Shown: piece by piece, positions 8,864 through 18,169 of the stretch | Layout of the letters: every line of letters begins with the position of its first letter | Numbering within the stretch: position 1 is the stretch's first letter | From: Polynucleobacter yangtzensis | Lineage (GTDB): Bacteria > Pseudomonadota > Gammaproteobacteria > Burkholderiales > Burkholderiaceae | Direction: 5' to 3' | DNA: 64,000 bases | NCBI RefSeq assembly: GCF_001595965.1 | Contig: NZ_LOJI01000040.1 | Span: 124,278-188,277, forward strand | The notes under the pieces: generated by a model | Database searches by the model: none | The model's input: the letters and a program-made list of their open reading frames with translations, nothing else | Told to the model about the DNA's origin: nothing | Made by a program: the position numbers and the translations under genes

Positions 8864-9547
8864 TTATACATCAGACCACATACGCATCAGGTTGTGATAG
8901 ACACCTGTCAAACGAATCACCTCGGGGGTGCCATCCTTAACCTGTCGCAATTGATAAATCGCATTATCTAAGTCATAGAGTACTCTTCTTTGCTCATCTG
9001 TGCGAATCATACTTTCCGTCCAAAAAAAACAAGCAATACGAGTCCCTTTTGTTACTGGCTCAACCCGGTGCACTGAAGAACCTGGATACATCACCATATC
9101 CCCAGCATCAAATTTGATCCGCTGTTCGCCAAAGGTATCCTCGATCACTAATTCCCCGCCCTCATATTCTGCGGGATCTGCCAAAAATAAAGTACAAGAA
9201 ATATCAGTGCGCACATGCTTTCCGCTGGCGGCATGAGTTCTCACAGCATTATCAATATGATTGCCGAACTGATTATTACTACCTTCGTATTTATTAAATA
9301 GCGGTGGGTATATTTTTTTAGGGAGTGCGCCAGTAAGGTACTCGGCATTGGCTGCAAGGGCTTCCAAAATAATTACCCGAGCATTTTGTGACTCAAGGCC
9401 ATCTTCTGGTAATTGAAAGTTTTTCTTCGCCTTAGCCGACTGAGTCCCGGCGGTAATTGCTCCATCAGCCCAATTAGCAGAATCAATAATTCTACGTACC
9501 TCATGCACTTGAGATTTTGAAAGAACGCCAGGTACCCTTAACAACAT
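8864..9547 (-). CDS. piuC: Fe(II)/2-oxoglutarate-dependent PKHD-type hydroxylase PiuC
   Basis: A 227-residue dioxygenase of the PiuC/YbiX family. The iron-binding triad is visible as H-x-D (GNHIDNAV, about residue 98-100) and the distal His in GSSVHRVEPV (about 158), followed by the 2-oxoglutarate-binding Arg (GTRIACFFW). PiuC genes are typically linked to TonB-dependent siderophore receptors such as PiuA/Fiu, as here (17 bp downstream). The substrate is unproven; a role in processing catechol or other siderophores is usually assumed. It is cytoplasmic. Confidence 0.9.
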   Translation of the reverse strand: MLLRVPGVLSKSQVHEVRRIIDSANWADGAITAGTQSAKAKKNFQLPEDGLESQNARVIILEALAANAEYLTGALPKKIYPPLFNKYEGSNNQFGNHIDNAVRTHAASGKHVRTDISCTLFLADPAEYEGGELVIEDTFGEQRIKFDAGDMVMYPGSSVHRVEPVTKGTRIACFFWTESMIRTDEQRRVLYDLDNAIYQLRQVKDGTPEVIRLTGVYHNLMRMWSDV

Positions 9548-9564
9548 ATCAACCCCAAAGAAAA

Positions 9565-11784
9565 TTAAAAACGAACTACTGCCTGCACTTGATAAGACCG
9601 TAAAGTCCCAGGAATAGCGAAACCACCGTTAACATAAACAGATTCATAGTTCGTAGTATTAAATAAGTTCATCACGTTAAGCTTCAGTGAGTATTCTTTA
9701 ATATCGTATTGCAGCATTGCATCGACACGAGCATATGCAGGAACTTGATTTGCTGTAATTGCCCCAGGAGTAGTTGTCAAACCATAAACCTGTCGTTGCC
9801 CCACACCAAAGACCCCTCCGCCAACCTTCCAGTTCTGGGCCACTTTATAGGTTGTCCAGATGTTGTAAGTCCAGGGTGGTGCATTTCGAGCCCTCATGCC
9901 AACTAAATTCGCGTTTTGACGAGTTGTTCCGCTATATCCTTGCTCATCAATAATGGAGCTCATCAATGCGGCGCCGCTAAAAATATCCCATTTATCAGTA
10001 ATATTGCCTGTCAACTCAATCTCCGCGCCATTCGTATGTCTTTTCACCGAATCAATTGAGCTCGAACTGGTGACATCAGTATTTCGCTCCCATCTTTTAA
10101 CTGCCTGGTAAAGAGCGGCTCTTACAGCAAGCCCGTCATCCGTAACGTTCCACTTGGCACCAAGCTCGGTGACTGCACTTCGCTCTGCAGGATATCCAGT
10201 ACCGGCCGAAAGTTGATATAAATCTGCAGTTGGATTAAATGAATCACTCCAAGTTAAATAATATGCGGCATTTAAATTAGGCTGATGCAAAAGTCCAGCT
10301 CGGTAGCTTTGTTCGCCAAAGTTTAAATTAGCCTGTCGCGAGGGGCCAAAGGTAGTAGCGCTCCCCGGAGCCTGGTAATTGGCCCTCAATGAATCATATC
10401 GAATTCCACCCAAGACCTTCCACTCAGGGATGACCTCAACCATATCTTGAGCATATAAAGCAGCGGTATTACCCTGATAATTTACTTGTGTTGCAGGATT
10501 TCTTACTTGATTTCCATACCCATATTTACAAGCATCCCTAACAATCACATTATTCCGAATTACATCAGCGCTACAACCTGTAGTGTCATAGTTATATCGT
10601 TCTGCATTTTCTTTGTAGAGTTCTACTCCAGCCAAGAATTCATGCCCCATAGAACCAGTAAGAAATTTCTTATTGAAGTCAGACTGAAAAGCAGTTGTTG
10701 ACTCCTCCCCTCCCCTCGGAACCGCTAAGCCTAGAGCTGTAACTGGGAAAGCTAATGCCCCTTTGTTGGACCAAAGGGAGCGATCATAGGCGGAATATCG
10801 AATCTTCGTATTAAGCGACGTGTCCTTATCAAAGGTGTAAAGTTGTGAAAGCGTAGTTAACTGCGTAGTATTTTTTTCGTAATCCTGGTTAGTTCCGCTA
10901 AAGAGCGTGGCAGAGTTAATCGGCTTGCCCCCTCTAACAATTCCAACACCATAATCCGGGATATTATCGGTATTGAGATAGTAGTAACTCAACGAAATTT
11001 GATTGTTAGTTCCAATGCCATAGCTAATAGTAGGAGCAAAACCCAGTGTTTTATTTTGAACTACATCCCTTGAGCTTTTTGCATCCTGAGCAACTGCATT
11101 TAAGCGAAAAGCTGTGCTTGTTTCAGCATCGAGCACCGTATTCATATCGGCAGTGCCACGGTAGTAATCATAACTACCTGCCGTGACCGCTACATTGCTC
11201 TTATTCATTAGAAAAGGGGTTTTACTAACCTCATTAATCACGCCACCCGCTTGACCTCGGCCAAATAACATAGAGGCCGCTCCGCGAAGCACATCAACTT
11301 GGGTTACGTTAAACAAATCACGGTTGTACTGCGCTGTATCACGTATGCCATCTACATAAAGGTCTCCGAAACTATAAAATCCACGGATATTCATGTTGTC
11401 GCCAATACGACCGCCCTCTCCTGCATTAAAAGTAAGGCCTGGTACGTTTCGTAACCCTTCTTTTAGAGTGGTGGCGTTTTGGTCCTCAAGCAAACCCTCG
11501 GGAATTACCGTTATCGCTTGCGGAATATCTGAAATCTCCTGAGTGATTTTTCCAATATTGCTGTAATTCCGGTTATAGCGATTGGATTCTTCATCATATT
11601 TCGCCTTCACCTCAACCTGACCCATGGCCTTAGTCTGGGTATTACTTGATTGAGAAAATACTGCCTGACTAGTCCCAACCATGATCATTGCTACCGCCGC
11701 CCCCAATGTTGTTTTTGAAATCTTATGGCTTTGACCTTGATTTCTACGATTAATGCTTTCTTTTTTCACAGCAAGTCCAATCAA
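9565..11784 (-). CDS. TonB-dependent siderophore receptor (PiuA/Fiu-like)
   Basis: A 739-residue outer-membrane receptor. A signal peptide ends near residue 45 (QAVFSQ). The plug domain spans about 80-205, with ISDIPQAITVIP, LRNVPGLTFN, NIRGF and VDVLRGAASMLFGRG. The 22-strand barrel ends in the expected aromatic residue (VQAVVRF). Linkage to piuC places it with PiuA/Fiu-type ferric-catecholate receptors, though the actual ligand cannot be read. Energy should come from the TonB-ExbB-ExbD genes encoded upstream in the same direction. Confidence 0.9.
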   Translation of the reverse strand: MIGLAVKKESINRRNQGQSHKISKTTLGAAVAMIMVGTSQAVFSQSSNTQTKAMGQVEVKAKYDEESNRYNRNYSNIGKITQEISDIPQAITVIPEGLLEDQNATTLKEGLRNVPGLTFNAGEGGRIGDNMNIRGFYSFGDLYVDGIRDTAQYNRDLFNVTQVDVLRGAASMLFGRGQAGGVINEVSKTPFLMNKSNVAVTAGSYDYYRGTADMNTVLDAETSTAFRLNAVAQDAKSSRDVVQNKTLGFAPTISYGIGTNNQISLSYYYLNTDNIPDYGVGIVRGGKPINSATLFSGTNQDYEKNTTQLTTLSQLYTFDKDTSLNTKIRYSAYDRSLWSNKGALAFPVTALGLAVPRGGEESTTAFQSDFNKKFLTGSMGHEFLAGVELYKENAERYNYDTTGCSADVIRNNVIVRDACKYGYGNQVRNPATQVNYQGNTAALYAQDMVEVIPEWKVLGGIRYDSLRANYQAPGSATTFGPSRQANLNFGEQSYRAGLLHQPNLNAAYYLTWSDSFNPTADLYQLSAGTGYPAERSAVTELGAKWNVTDDGLAVRAALYQAVKRWERNTDVTSSSSIDSVKRHTNGAEIELTGNITDKWDIFSGAALMSSIIDEQGYSGTTRQNANLVGMRARNAPPWTYNIWTTYKVAQNWKVGGGVFGVGQRQVYGLTTTPGAITANQVPAYARVDAMLQYDIKEYSLKLNVMNLFNTTNYESVYVNGGFAIPGTLRSYQVQAVVRF

Positions 11785-11881
11785 TATGAGTTAATTTCAA
11801 TTGGCTTGCTGCATCGCGTGGGCTTTAATCCATCAACCCATGTACGGCTGGCTACTATACTTTTTATTACAATACAAACAA

Positions 11882-12094
11882 CTAACGGCTCACCCCGGGC
11901 ACATTTCGATATAACTCGGTCGGGGTAACTGCGTTTTGCTCCTCCATCAACCTTCCATTTAAAACCGTACTACTACCCACCCCTTCACCTTCTACTGGTG
12001 CAGTTTTTTTAGTGATGGCTGCTGACCCAGCGCTACAAGCAAACAATTGCATCGCCAATACCGGCAGAGCAAGCACTTTTAAAATACCTACCAT
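11882..12094 (-). CDS. Small lipoprotein with a receptor-plug-like tail
   Basis: A 70-residue product. The N-terminus is a lipoprotein signal with lipobox LFAC (Cys about 19). The last ~20 residues (MEEQNAVTPTELYRNVPGV) match the plug of the downstream receptor (LEDQNATTLKEGLRNVPGL) at about 12 of 21 positions counted by eye. It overlaps hemP by one base and lies 98 bp before the receptor gene. It may be the remnant of a second TonB-dependent receptor cut off after the start of its plug, or a small lipoprotein that acquired a plug segment. Translation is plausible from the coupled layout. Confidence 0.6.
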   Translation of the reverse strand: MVGILKVLALPVLAMQLFACSAGSAAITKKTAPVEGEGVGSSTVLNGRLMEEQNAVTPTELYRNVPGVSR

Positions 12095-12309
12095 TACTTG
12101 GTAATCAATAATTTGCCAAATTTGGTAGCTCTCAAGCAGTAAATGGTGCCTTCATGTTCGATCAAAATACTCTGACTACCATCAGTAAATAATTCCTTTG
12201 AGTTAATCGTTCTTCCATTGGAAGTTTCACTACCCCCTTCTTGCCGAATAATCCTTGGCGCCAAACTGGTTACCGCCGTTTGCACCTTCTTTTGCTCGAT
12301 AACCATCAT
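12094..12309 (-). CDS. hemP: Hemin uptake protein HemP
   Basis: A 71-residue protein whose C-terminal half fits the HemP family: INSKELFTDGSQSILIEHEGTIY followed by LRATKFGKLLITK. HemP proteins are small cytoplasmic factors in Fur-controlled heme/iron loci of proteobacteria, and in Burkholderia relatives are linked to activation of iron-uptake genes. The start overlaps the exbD stop (ATGA at 12306-12309), and the stop overlaps the next small lipoprotein gene, showing tight operon packing. Confidence 0.85.
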   Translation of the reverse strand: MMVIEQKKVQTAVTSLAPRIIRQEGGSETSNGRTINSKELFTDGSQSILIEHEGTIYCLRATKFGKLLITK

Positions 12310-12719
12310 TTACCTGGGTTAGTTACAAACCCAACCTTCTCTATTCCGGCACTATTGGCAATACTCATGGCTTTAGCAACATAGTCATACTCAACCTTTT
12401 TATCGCCATAGATATGCAAAACCGGTTGGGTTGTTGACTTGGCTGCCTCTTGCAAAAAATCACGCAAAGACTTCTCATCAATCCTTTTTTGATTTAGCGT
12501 GTATGCGCCAAATTGATCAATATTTAAATTTAATATTTCAGGCTTATTGACCTGTGGCTTACTCGTGGCTTGGGGCAAATTAACGTCGACAGCATGCTTG
12601 AGCACTGGCACAGTAATCATAAAAATAATGAGCAGTACCAGCATGACATCCACAAAGGGAGTCATATTGATTTCATTAATAAACTGCTCTTCTTTGCCTT
12701 CAAAACTTCCAAAACTCAT
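12306..12719 (-). CDS. exbD: Biopolymer transport protein ExbD
   Basis: ExbD, 137 residues, partner of ExbB in the inner-membrane proton channel that energises TonB. It has the diagnostic NEINMTPFVDVMLVLLIIFMIT segment with the conserved channel Asp (about residue 25). A periplasmic domain follows. I chose the ATG at 12719, preceded by AGGGGATCAG, over a longer upstream frame that would overlap exbB. It sits 16 bp after exbB and is coupled to hemP. Confidence 0.93.
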   Translation of the reverse strand: MSFGSFEGKEEQFINEINMTPFVDVMLVLLIIFMITVPVLKHAVDVNLPQATSKPQVNKPEILNLNIDQFGAYTLNQKRIDEKSLRDFLQEAAKSTTQPVLHIYGDKKVEYDYVAKAMSIANSAGIEKVGFVTNPGK

Positions 12720-12735
12720 TTCTGATCCCCTGGAT

Positions 12736-13446
12736 TTATTCAGCAAACGCTTTGTCATTATTGGCGCGATTAAATCGTCCACCCATGACATAAAAGGCCC
12801 GCAAGTCATAAGCAAAGCGGTTAAGTTTGCTGATGATGAATTGATTACCACGTAGCAAGGCGTTATACCCAAGCACTGCGGGGATAGCTACTGCCAATCC
12901 AAATGCAGTCATTACCAGCGCCTCTCCTACAGGTCCAGCAACCTTATCAATGCTGGTCATTCCGCTATCGCTAATAGTGATTAGCGCCTGATAAATTCCC
13001 CAAACCGTCCCAAATAGACCTACAAATGGCGCAGTAGAGCCAATGGAGGCAAGCACAATCAAACCTGAACCAAATTTTTCCTTAGCATCATCAATGGCAT
13101 TTCTAAGGCTACTGGTAATCCAATCATTTAAATCTAATGAGTCATGCAAATGCTTCTCAGTATTACGGTGATGACGCATTGCACTTTGCCCCTCTAGGGC
13201 AAGCTCTTTAAACGGGTTGACCTTTTGATCACTAGATTCGAGCGTCTCAAGAGCATCATTGAGATCTGGACTATGCCAAAAATCATGCAACTGTTTAGCT
13301 TGCTGCTTGGACTTATAAATCATGCCACCCTTTACGATCATGACTGTCCATGAAGCAATAGACATACCCAACAAAATAATCGCTGTTAGCTGGATAACAA
13401 AACCACCTTCAACCCACAGGTGGAAAAGGCTCATTCCTGAATTCAT
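12736..13446 (-). CDS. exbB: Biopolymer transport protein ExbB
   Basis: ExbB/TolQ-family proton channel, 236 residues. There is an N-terminal membrane segment (about 10-35), a cytoplasmic loop, and two C-terminal membrane segments with the family block VGLFGTVWGIYQAL and EALVMTAFGLAVAIPAVLGYN (about 140-205). I chose the ATG at 13446, with GGAG five bases upstream, rather than the earlier in-frame ATG that would lie inside tonB. The order tonB-exbB-exbD is the common proteobacterial one. Confidence 0.93.
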   Translation of the reverse strand: MNSGMSLFHLWVEGGFVIQLTAIILLGMSIASWTVMIVKGGMIYKSKQQAKQLHDFWHSPDLNDALETLESSDQKVNPFKELALEGQSAMRHHRNTEKHLHDSLDLNDWITSSLRNAIDDAKEKFGSGLIVLASIGSTAPFVGLFGTVWGIYQALITISDSGMTSIDKVAGPVGEALVMTAFGLAVAIPAVLGYNALLRGNQFIISKLNRFAYDLRAFYVMGGRFNRANNDKAFAE

Positions 13447-13450
13447 ATGA

Positions 13451-14029
13451 CTACTCCAAAATAAATTTAACTGGTAATTCGTAACACATCGAAATTGGCG
13501 CATTACCCTTTTTTGCGGGAATAAATTTCCATTGCTTGACGGTTTGTAATGCGACTTGGTCTAACCTTGAATATCCTGACCCTTGACGAACTTCTAGGCC
13601 ATCCAATGTCCCGCTGGCGCTAATACATGCCTTAAGGACCACTAGACCTTGCTCGCGCAATTTCCTGCTGATCGCCGGATAAGGTGGCTTAGGATTATTT
13701 AACTCAGATGCCTCTGAATTGGGCATTGAAACTGGTGCAGAAGCTAAAGCGCCATCTTGCTTACTCTCTGCTGATCGCTCTTTAGGAAGCTCACTATCCT
13801 TTACCACCTTGTCTTTTTCAAGCTGCTTATCTTTCACGGGCCGAACATGGACTGATGGCGTAATGGCAACTGACTCCCGATCAATTATTTGCGCCATCAT
13901 CAATACAGGCTCCGCTTTTCTAGAAAAGTTGAGCGCCAGTAGCATCAAAATTAAGGGGAGGAGCACGTGAAGTGCCGCCACTCCAATGCCCGCCTTCCTA
14001 TAAGTAATCTCATCTAATGATAAAAACAT
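13451..14029 (-). CDS. tonB: Energy transducer TonB
   Basis: TonB, 192 residues. A single N-terminal membrane anchor (about 13-34) is followed by a charged, Lys/Pro-containing periplasmic linker. The C-terminal TonB fold (about 112-192) shows PPYPAISRKLREQGLVVLK, VRQGSGYSRLDQVALQTVKQWKF and a final VKFILE. It carries energy from ExbBD to the outer-membrane receptor encoded downstream. It starts 10 bp after the Fe(III)-binding protein gene. Confidence 0.92.
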   Translation of the reverse strand: MFLSLDEITYRKAGIGVAALHVLLPLILMLLALNFSRKAEPVLMMAQIIDRESVAITPSVHVRPVKDKQLEKDKVVKDSELPKERSAESKQDGALASAPVSMPNSEASELNNPKPPYPAISRKLREQGLVVLKACISASGTLDGLEVRQGSGYSRLDQVALQTVKQWKFIPAKKGNAPISMCYELPVKFILE

Positions 14030-14038
14030 ACCAACTAC

Positions 14039-15085
14039 TTACTTGTACCCAACCTGATCCAATAGCTTCTGCGCAGCAATTTGATTCTTACCGATTGCGG
14101 AAACGGATACCTTTTCAGCCTGAAAGCTGCCAAGCGCTTTCAGGGCGGAATTCTCTACCTTGACCGAAGGTACGGCAGGCCATTCATTATTGCCATTGGC
14201 AAAATACTCTTGGGCCGAATCGCTTGCCAAGTATTCCAAAAATTGCAAAGCCTCTTTTGGATGTGGCGCATTGCGAGCCATGCCCCCACCCGAGATATTG
14301 ATATGCACGCCACCCGCGTTTTGATTGGGCCAAATAAAGCCAACCTTGGAGATAGCAGCCATGTCATCAGGCTTATCCGATTGCATCATGCGTGCAAAAT
14401 AGTACGAATTAGTTAAAGCAACGCCACACTCTCCTGACGCAACCGCCTTAATCTGATCCGTATCTCCACCCCTAGGGCTTCTAGCCATATTGGCTACCAT
14501 ACCCTTAGCCCATGCCTCAGTTGCTGCCAAGCCATCCCTTTCAATAAGTGCACCAACAAGGGATAGCATGTATGGGTGCGCTCCAGATCGAGTGCATACT
14601 TTTCCTTTGTTATCAGGGCTAGCTAGCTTTTCATATGTATCAACTTCAGATTTTTTAACTGTAGCCTTGTTATAAACAATCACTCGGGCACGAGTTGAGT
14701 AGCCATACCAAGGAACGCCGCCAGCTTCACCAGCAGCCCTCAGGTTGGAAGGAATTCGCTCTTCTAAATACTTTGATTTAATCGGCGCAAAAAGATTATG
14801 CATTTGCGCACGCCATAAACGGGCAGCATCAACCAACAAAATAACATCCGCCTGACTCTTGTCACCCTCGCTTTTTAGACGCTCCAGAATACCGTTGTCA
14901 TCGGCTTCTATACGATTGATTTTGATGCCCGTTTTCTTAGTAAAGTCGCTATACAAAGCCTCATCAGTTTGATAGTGGCGCGCCGAATATAAGTTCAACT
15001 CCTTAGCTGAATCAGCAGCAAAGACATTGCTACTGATAAACCCAGCCAATAAAATGCCTGACGCTAAAAAAGTCACTTTTTTCAT
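14039..15085 (-). CDS. Fe(III) ABC transporter substrate-binding protein (FbpA/FutA type)
   Basis: A 348-residue periplasmic binding protein with a 23-residue signal peptide (SSNVFAAD). It matches the ferric-binding family: ELNLYSARHYQTDEALY at the N-terminus, and the Tyr-Tyr iron ligands in TNSYYFAR (about 225-230). It is the first gene of the iron operon and has a Fur box about 60 bp upstream. The permease and ATPase of the same importer are encoded just upstream on either strand. Confidence 0.9.
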   Translation of the reverse strand: MKKVTFLASGILLAGFISSNVFAADSAKELNLYSARHYQTDEALYSDFTKKTGIKINRIEADDNGILERLKSEGDKSQADVILLVDAARLWRAQMHNLFAPIKSKYLEERIPSNLRAAGEAGGVPWYGYSTRARVIVYNKATVKKSEVDTYEKLASPDNKGKVCTRSGAHPYMLSLVGALIERDGLAATEAWAKGMVANMARSPRGGDTDQIKAVASGECGVALTNSYYFARMMQSDKPDDMAAISKVGFIWPNQNAGGVHINISGGGMARNAPHPKEALQFLEYLASDSAQEYFANGNNEWPAVPSVKVENSALKALGSFQAEKVSVSAIGKNQIAAQKLLDQVGYK

Positions 15086-15143
15086 TTTGTTATGCCTTAG
15101 ATAGATTGAAATCGCAATTTTGTTGATTTCTGAAAGTGTACAT

Positions 15144-15162
15144 CATAATGAGAATCATTACC
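15144..15162 (-). promoter_or_regulatory. Fur box
   Basis: CATAATGAGAATCATTACC matches the 19-bp Fur consensus GATAATGATAATCATTATC at 16 of 19 positions. It lies 59 bp upstream of the Fe(III)-binding protein gene, and all eight genes downstream run in the same direction with short or no gaps. Iron-replete Fur is expected to repress from here. Confidence 0.85.
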
Positions 15163-15252
15163 ATTTAGAAATAAAATAAAAATGTACATTAAATGACTAA
15201 AACTCTCATTGAGTACTTAAATTTTTAGTCTCCAGCAGATTTAGAGGCAAAA

Positions 15253-16821
15253 TTAGCCTGCGCGAGAAATGATCCGAGACAGAATCAATACAGGGATAAG
15301 GCCTACTAGCACAATGGTTAATGCCGGCAATCCCAGTTCGGCAAGACGCTCATCAGAAGCCAACTGGTAGGTGGCAACCGCCAATGTATCAAAGTTAAAT
15401 GGGCGTAACAGCAAAGTGGCCGGGAGTTCCTTCATGACATCCACAAAAACAAAGAGTCCCGCCGTAATTAAACTACGATTAAGAAGCGGTAAATGCACTC
15501 TCCTTAAGATTTGAAATTGAGATAAGCCCAATAACGCAGCAGTACCATCCATTGAAGGCGTGATTCGCAAGAGGCCGGCCTCTACACTTTGTAAGCTTGA
15601 AGATAAAAAACGTACCAAATATGCATAAACCAGCACGCAAATACTGGCTGACATCCACCACGCTAACTGAAAGATTTCTAGGAAAGAAAGTATTCCAATG
15701 GCCAGGACGGCACCGGGTAGCGCATAACCAAATCCTAGCAATCGATTGACCCAATTTAAGCGGGTATCTATGCGCACCGAATATGCGAAAAATACTGCGA
15801 GACTAACCGAGATCAAAGCAGTGAGGAGAGATACTGAAAGTGAATTACTCAACCAATCTAGATAGCGACCATCAATACTGAGACCCTGCTTAAAAAGCAA
15901 TTGCAAAAGCGCAAATCCAGGCAATAAGAAACCAAAGAGCAATGTGAGACCGCAGAATATGAATGCGAGGAATGATAGCTTTCCCCGCAAAGTTTTGGCG
16001 ATGAATTTACCCTGAGATGTAGAAGCGTAACGCAGCTTAGAACGACTACTTTGTTCAAAATAAAAGATGAGCAATACAAAGCTGAGCAAGCCTAGAGCCA
16101 GCTGGACTGCAGCTAAGCGGTCACCAAAAGAGAGCCAAGCCTTGAAAATACCTGTGGCAAACGTTTGGACCCCAAAATAAGAAACAGCTCCAAAATCAGC
16201 CAATACCTCCATCAATGCCAAAGCCATACCCGCAAAGATAGCTGGTCGCGCCATTGGCAATACTAATTTCATAAAGCCCTGTAAAGGGCTGTAACCCAAA
16301 GTCTCAGAGACTTCGATCAATCGATCACTGCGCTCCAGGAATGCGGTGCGAGTAATTAGGTATACGTAAGGAAAAAGGCAGAACGAGAAAGACCAAATTG
16401 CACCACTCAATGATCTTGGGTCAGGGAAAAACCAAAGCGCTTCCACACCTAGCAAAGTACGTAAAGTGGTTTGAATCGGACCTGAAAATTGCAAAAGATC
16501 AACAAAGAGATAGGCCATGACGTAAGTAGGTACAGCTAAGGGTAAGATAAGCGCCCACTCAAACACCTTTTTGCCGGGAAAATCATAACTAGCAATGATC
16601 CAAGCGTTTCCAACTCCGAGAATAAATACCCCCACGCCCACACCAAGAATTAGCAATAAGGTCGAAGCAATATAACCAGCCAGAACGAAGTTCCAGAGGT
16701 GACTCAAAGTACCCGTCACTGGGAGATCGCTGAAACCCAAGCCTGGAAATAAGAATGGCGCTGCCAAGCCAAAGAGCGGCAGAAATAACAACAGGGCAAG
16801 TGGCGCCACTATACGATTCAT
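15253..16821 (-). CDS. Fe(III) ABC transporter permease (FbpB type)
   Basis: A 522-residue permease with about twelve hydrophobic segments and two fused BPD-transport halves, as in FbpB/SfuB. EAA-type loops occur at ETLGYSPLQGFMKLVLPMARPA (about 187-208) and GTAALLGLSQFQILRRVHLPLL (about 429-450). It moves ferric iron through the inner membrane using the FbpA-like protein and the ATPase encoded divergently 68 bp away. It ends 168 bp before the binding-protein gene; the Fur box lies in that gap. Confidence 0.9.
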   Translation of the reverse strand: MNRIVAPLALLLFLPLFGLAAPFLFPGLGFSDLPVTGTLSHLWNFVLAGYIASTLLLILGVGVGVFILGVGNAWIIASYDFPGKKVFEWALILPLAVPTYVMAYLFVDLLQFSGPIQTTLRTLLGVEALWFFPDPRSLSGAIWSFSFCLFPYVYLITRTAFLERSDRLIEVSETLGYSPLQGFMKLVLPMARPAIFAGMALALMEVLADFGAVSYFGVQTFATGIFKAWLSFGDRLAAVQLALGLLSFVLLIFYFEQSSRSKLRYASTSQGKFIAKTLRGKLSFLAFIFCGLTLLFGFLLPGFALLQLLFKQGLSIDGRYLDWLSNSLSVSLLTALISVSLAVFFAYSVRIDTRLNWVNRLLGFGYALPGAVLAIGILSFLEIFQLAWWMSASICVLVYAYLVRFLSSSLQSVEAGLLRITPSMDGTAALLGLSQFQILRRVHLPLLNRSLITAGLFVFVDVMKELPATLLLRPFNFDTLAVATYQLASDERLAELGLPALTIVLVGLIPVLILSRIISRAG

Positions 16822-16889
16822 AAAATCAATAACCCGTTTAGACTCTAACTATGTATTAAACCATTAGCATTAATGAGAAAATTATAGGG

Positions 16890-17954
16890 ATGAACTTCGC
16901 GCGCACTCTGCTTTCGATTAAAGATCTGGAAATTGACTACCCCAGTCGAGACGGCCATGGTCGCGTTACCGCCGTTAAAAGCCTTTATTTGAACCTAGGG
17001 CAAGGTGAGATTGGGTGCTTACTGGGCTCATCTGGTTGCGGTAAGTCAACTGTCTTACGTGCAATTTGTGGTTTTGAACACATTAAAGCAGGAGAAATTC
17101 AGCTGCGAGACAAGGTAGTGAGTTCGCTGTCATTCCACCTACCACCCAATCAAAGACGAGTTGGCATGGTCTTTCAAGACTTCGCCCTCTTCCCTCATTT
17201 AAACGTGCTTGAGAATATTGCTTTTGGCTTACAACATCTTCCCAGCCAACAAAGATCTTCTGTGGCGATGGAATGGCTCAAAAGAGTATCGCTATCTGAT
17301 AAGGCAGAGGCCTACCCACACGAACTAAGTGGTGGCCAGCAACAGCGAGTTGCTCTAGCCAGAGCAATGGCACCAGAGCCGGATTTAATTTTGTTAGATG
17401 AACCCTTCTCCAGCTTAGATATTGAACTTAGAGAGCGTCTTGCTAGCGAGATGAGAGAGATCCTCAAGGCAAATAACATTACCGCCCTACTGGTTACCCA
17501 TGATCAATATGAATCCTTTGCGATTGCCGATAAGATTGGCGTGATGTCCGAAGGAAAAGTAGTGCAGTGGAATACCCCATACGAGCTGTATCACAAACCA
17601 GTTAATCGTTATGTTGCCGACTTTATTGGTCGAGGTGTATTTGTTAAAGGCATTGTCCAGCCAAATAACAAAGTTAGAATTGAACTTGGTGAGCTCCAAC
17701 TTGACAATGATCATTCGAAAGACGTTGGTAAAGAAATCGACGTTCTTCTTCGCGCAGATGATATTCAACATGATGACCATAGCCCAATGCAGGCTGAGGT
17801 TGTCCGCAAGACCTTCAGGGGTGCAGATTTCTTATACGTCCTTAAGCTGGCATCTGGTATTGAAATTTATGCATTTGTTCCAAGCCATCATGACCACGCT
17901 ATTGGCGAAAAAATTGGCATTGCTTTAGCCATAGATCACGTTGTCACATTTTAA
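16890..17954 (+). CDS. Fe(III) ABC transporter ATP-binding protein (FbpC type)
   Basis: A 354-residue ABC ATPase. Walker A is GSSGCGKST (about 47-55), Q-loop MVFQDFALFPH, signature LSGGQQQRVALARA, Walker B DLILLDEPFSSLD, H-loop VTHDQ. A C-terminal TOBE-like domain (about 245-354) fits the FbpC/PotA group. It is divergent from the permease, so the importer is split over two transcripts. An AT-rich stretch at 16867-16885 is only a weak Fur-box candidate. Confidence 0.9.
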   Translation: MNFARTLLSIKDLEIDYPSRDGHGRVTAVKSLYLNLGQGEIGCLLGSSGCGKSTVLRAICGFEHIKAGEIQLRDKVVSSLSFHLPPNQRRVGMVFQDFALFPHLNVLENIAFGLQHLPSQQRSSVAMEWLKRVSLSDKAEAYPHELSGGQQQRVALARAMAPEPDLILLDEPFSSLDIELRERLASEMREILKANNITALLVTHDQYESFAIADKIGVMSEGKVVQWNTPYELYHKPVNRYVADFIGRGVFVKGIVQPNNKVRIELGELQLDNDHSKDVGKEIDVLLRADDIQHDDHSPMQAEVVRKTFRGADFLYVLKLASGIEIYAFVPSHHDHAIGEKIGIALAIDHVVTF

Positions 17955-18026
17955 ATTGAGTGCCTTTAATCACATAAACCCAAGGAAGCTTTCCATTTAG
18001 CATTGTTGGCCAACGATTCACACCTC

Positions 18027-18076
18027 GCCGGGACTACTTCCATCAAAAGTCCCTTCTAACATTAGTGAGGTTTTTT
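18027..18076 (+). terminator. Possible terminator or structured 3' region after fbpC-like gene
   Basis: A GGGACT...AGTCCC stem sits inside an outer CCTC...GAGG pairing, followed by eight T residues (18069-18076). It lies about 70 bp after the ATPase stop. The fold is imperfect, so this is a moderate call; the rest of 17955-18169 shows nothing else I can name. Confidence 0.4.
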
Positions 18077-18169
18077 TTCTGAACTAGAGAACCGCAAGAA
18101 CCATTAACAACAATGTGGAACCATACGAGCTTTAATTGGTAAGCGGGAGGTATTGGGTTGAGGCCGAAC

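Noticed and set aside
16867..16885. Second Fur box upstream of the Fe(III) ATPase gene
   Set aside because: The match to the Fur consensus is weak and mostly AT content.
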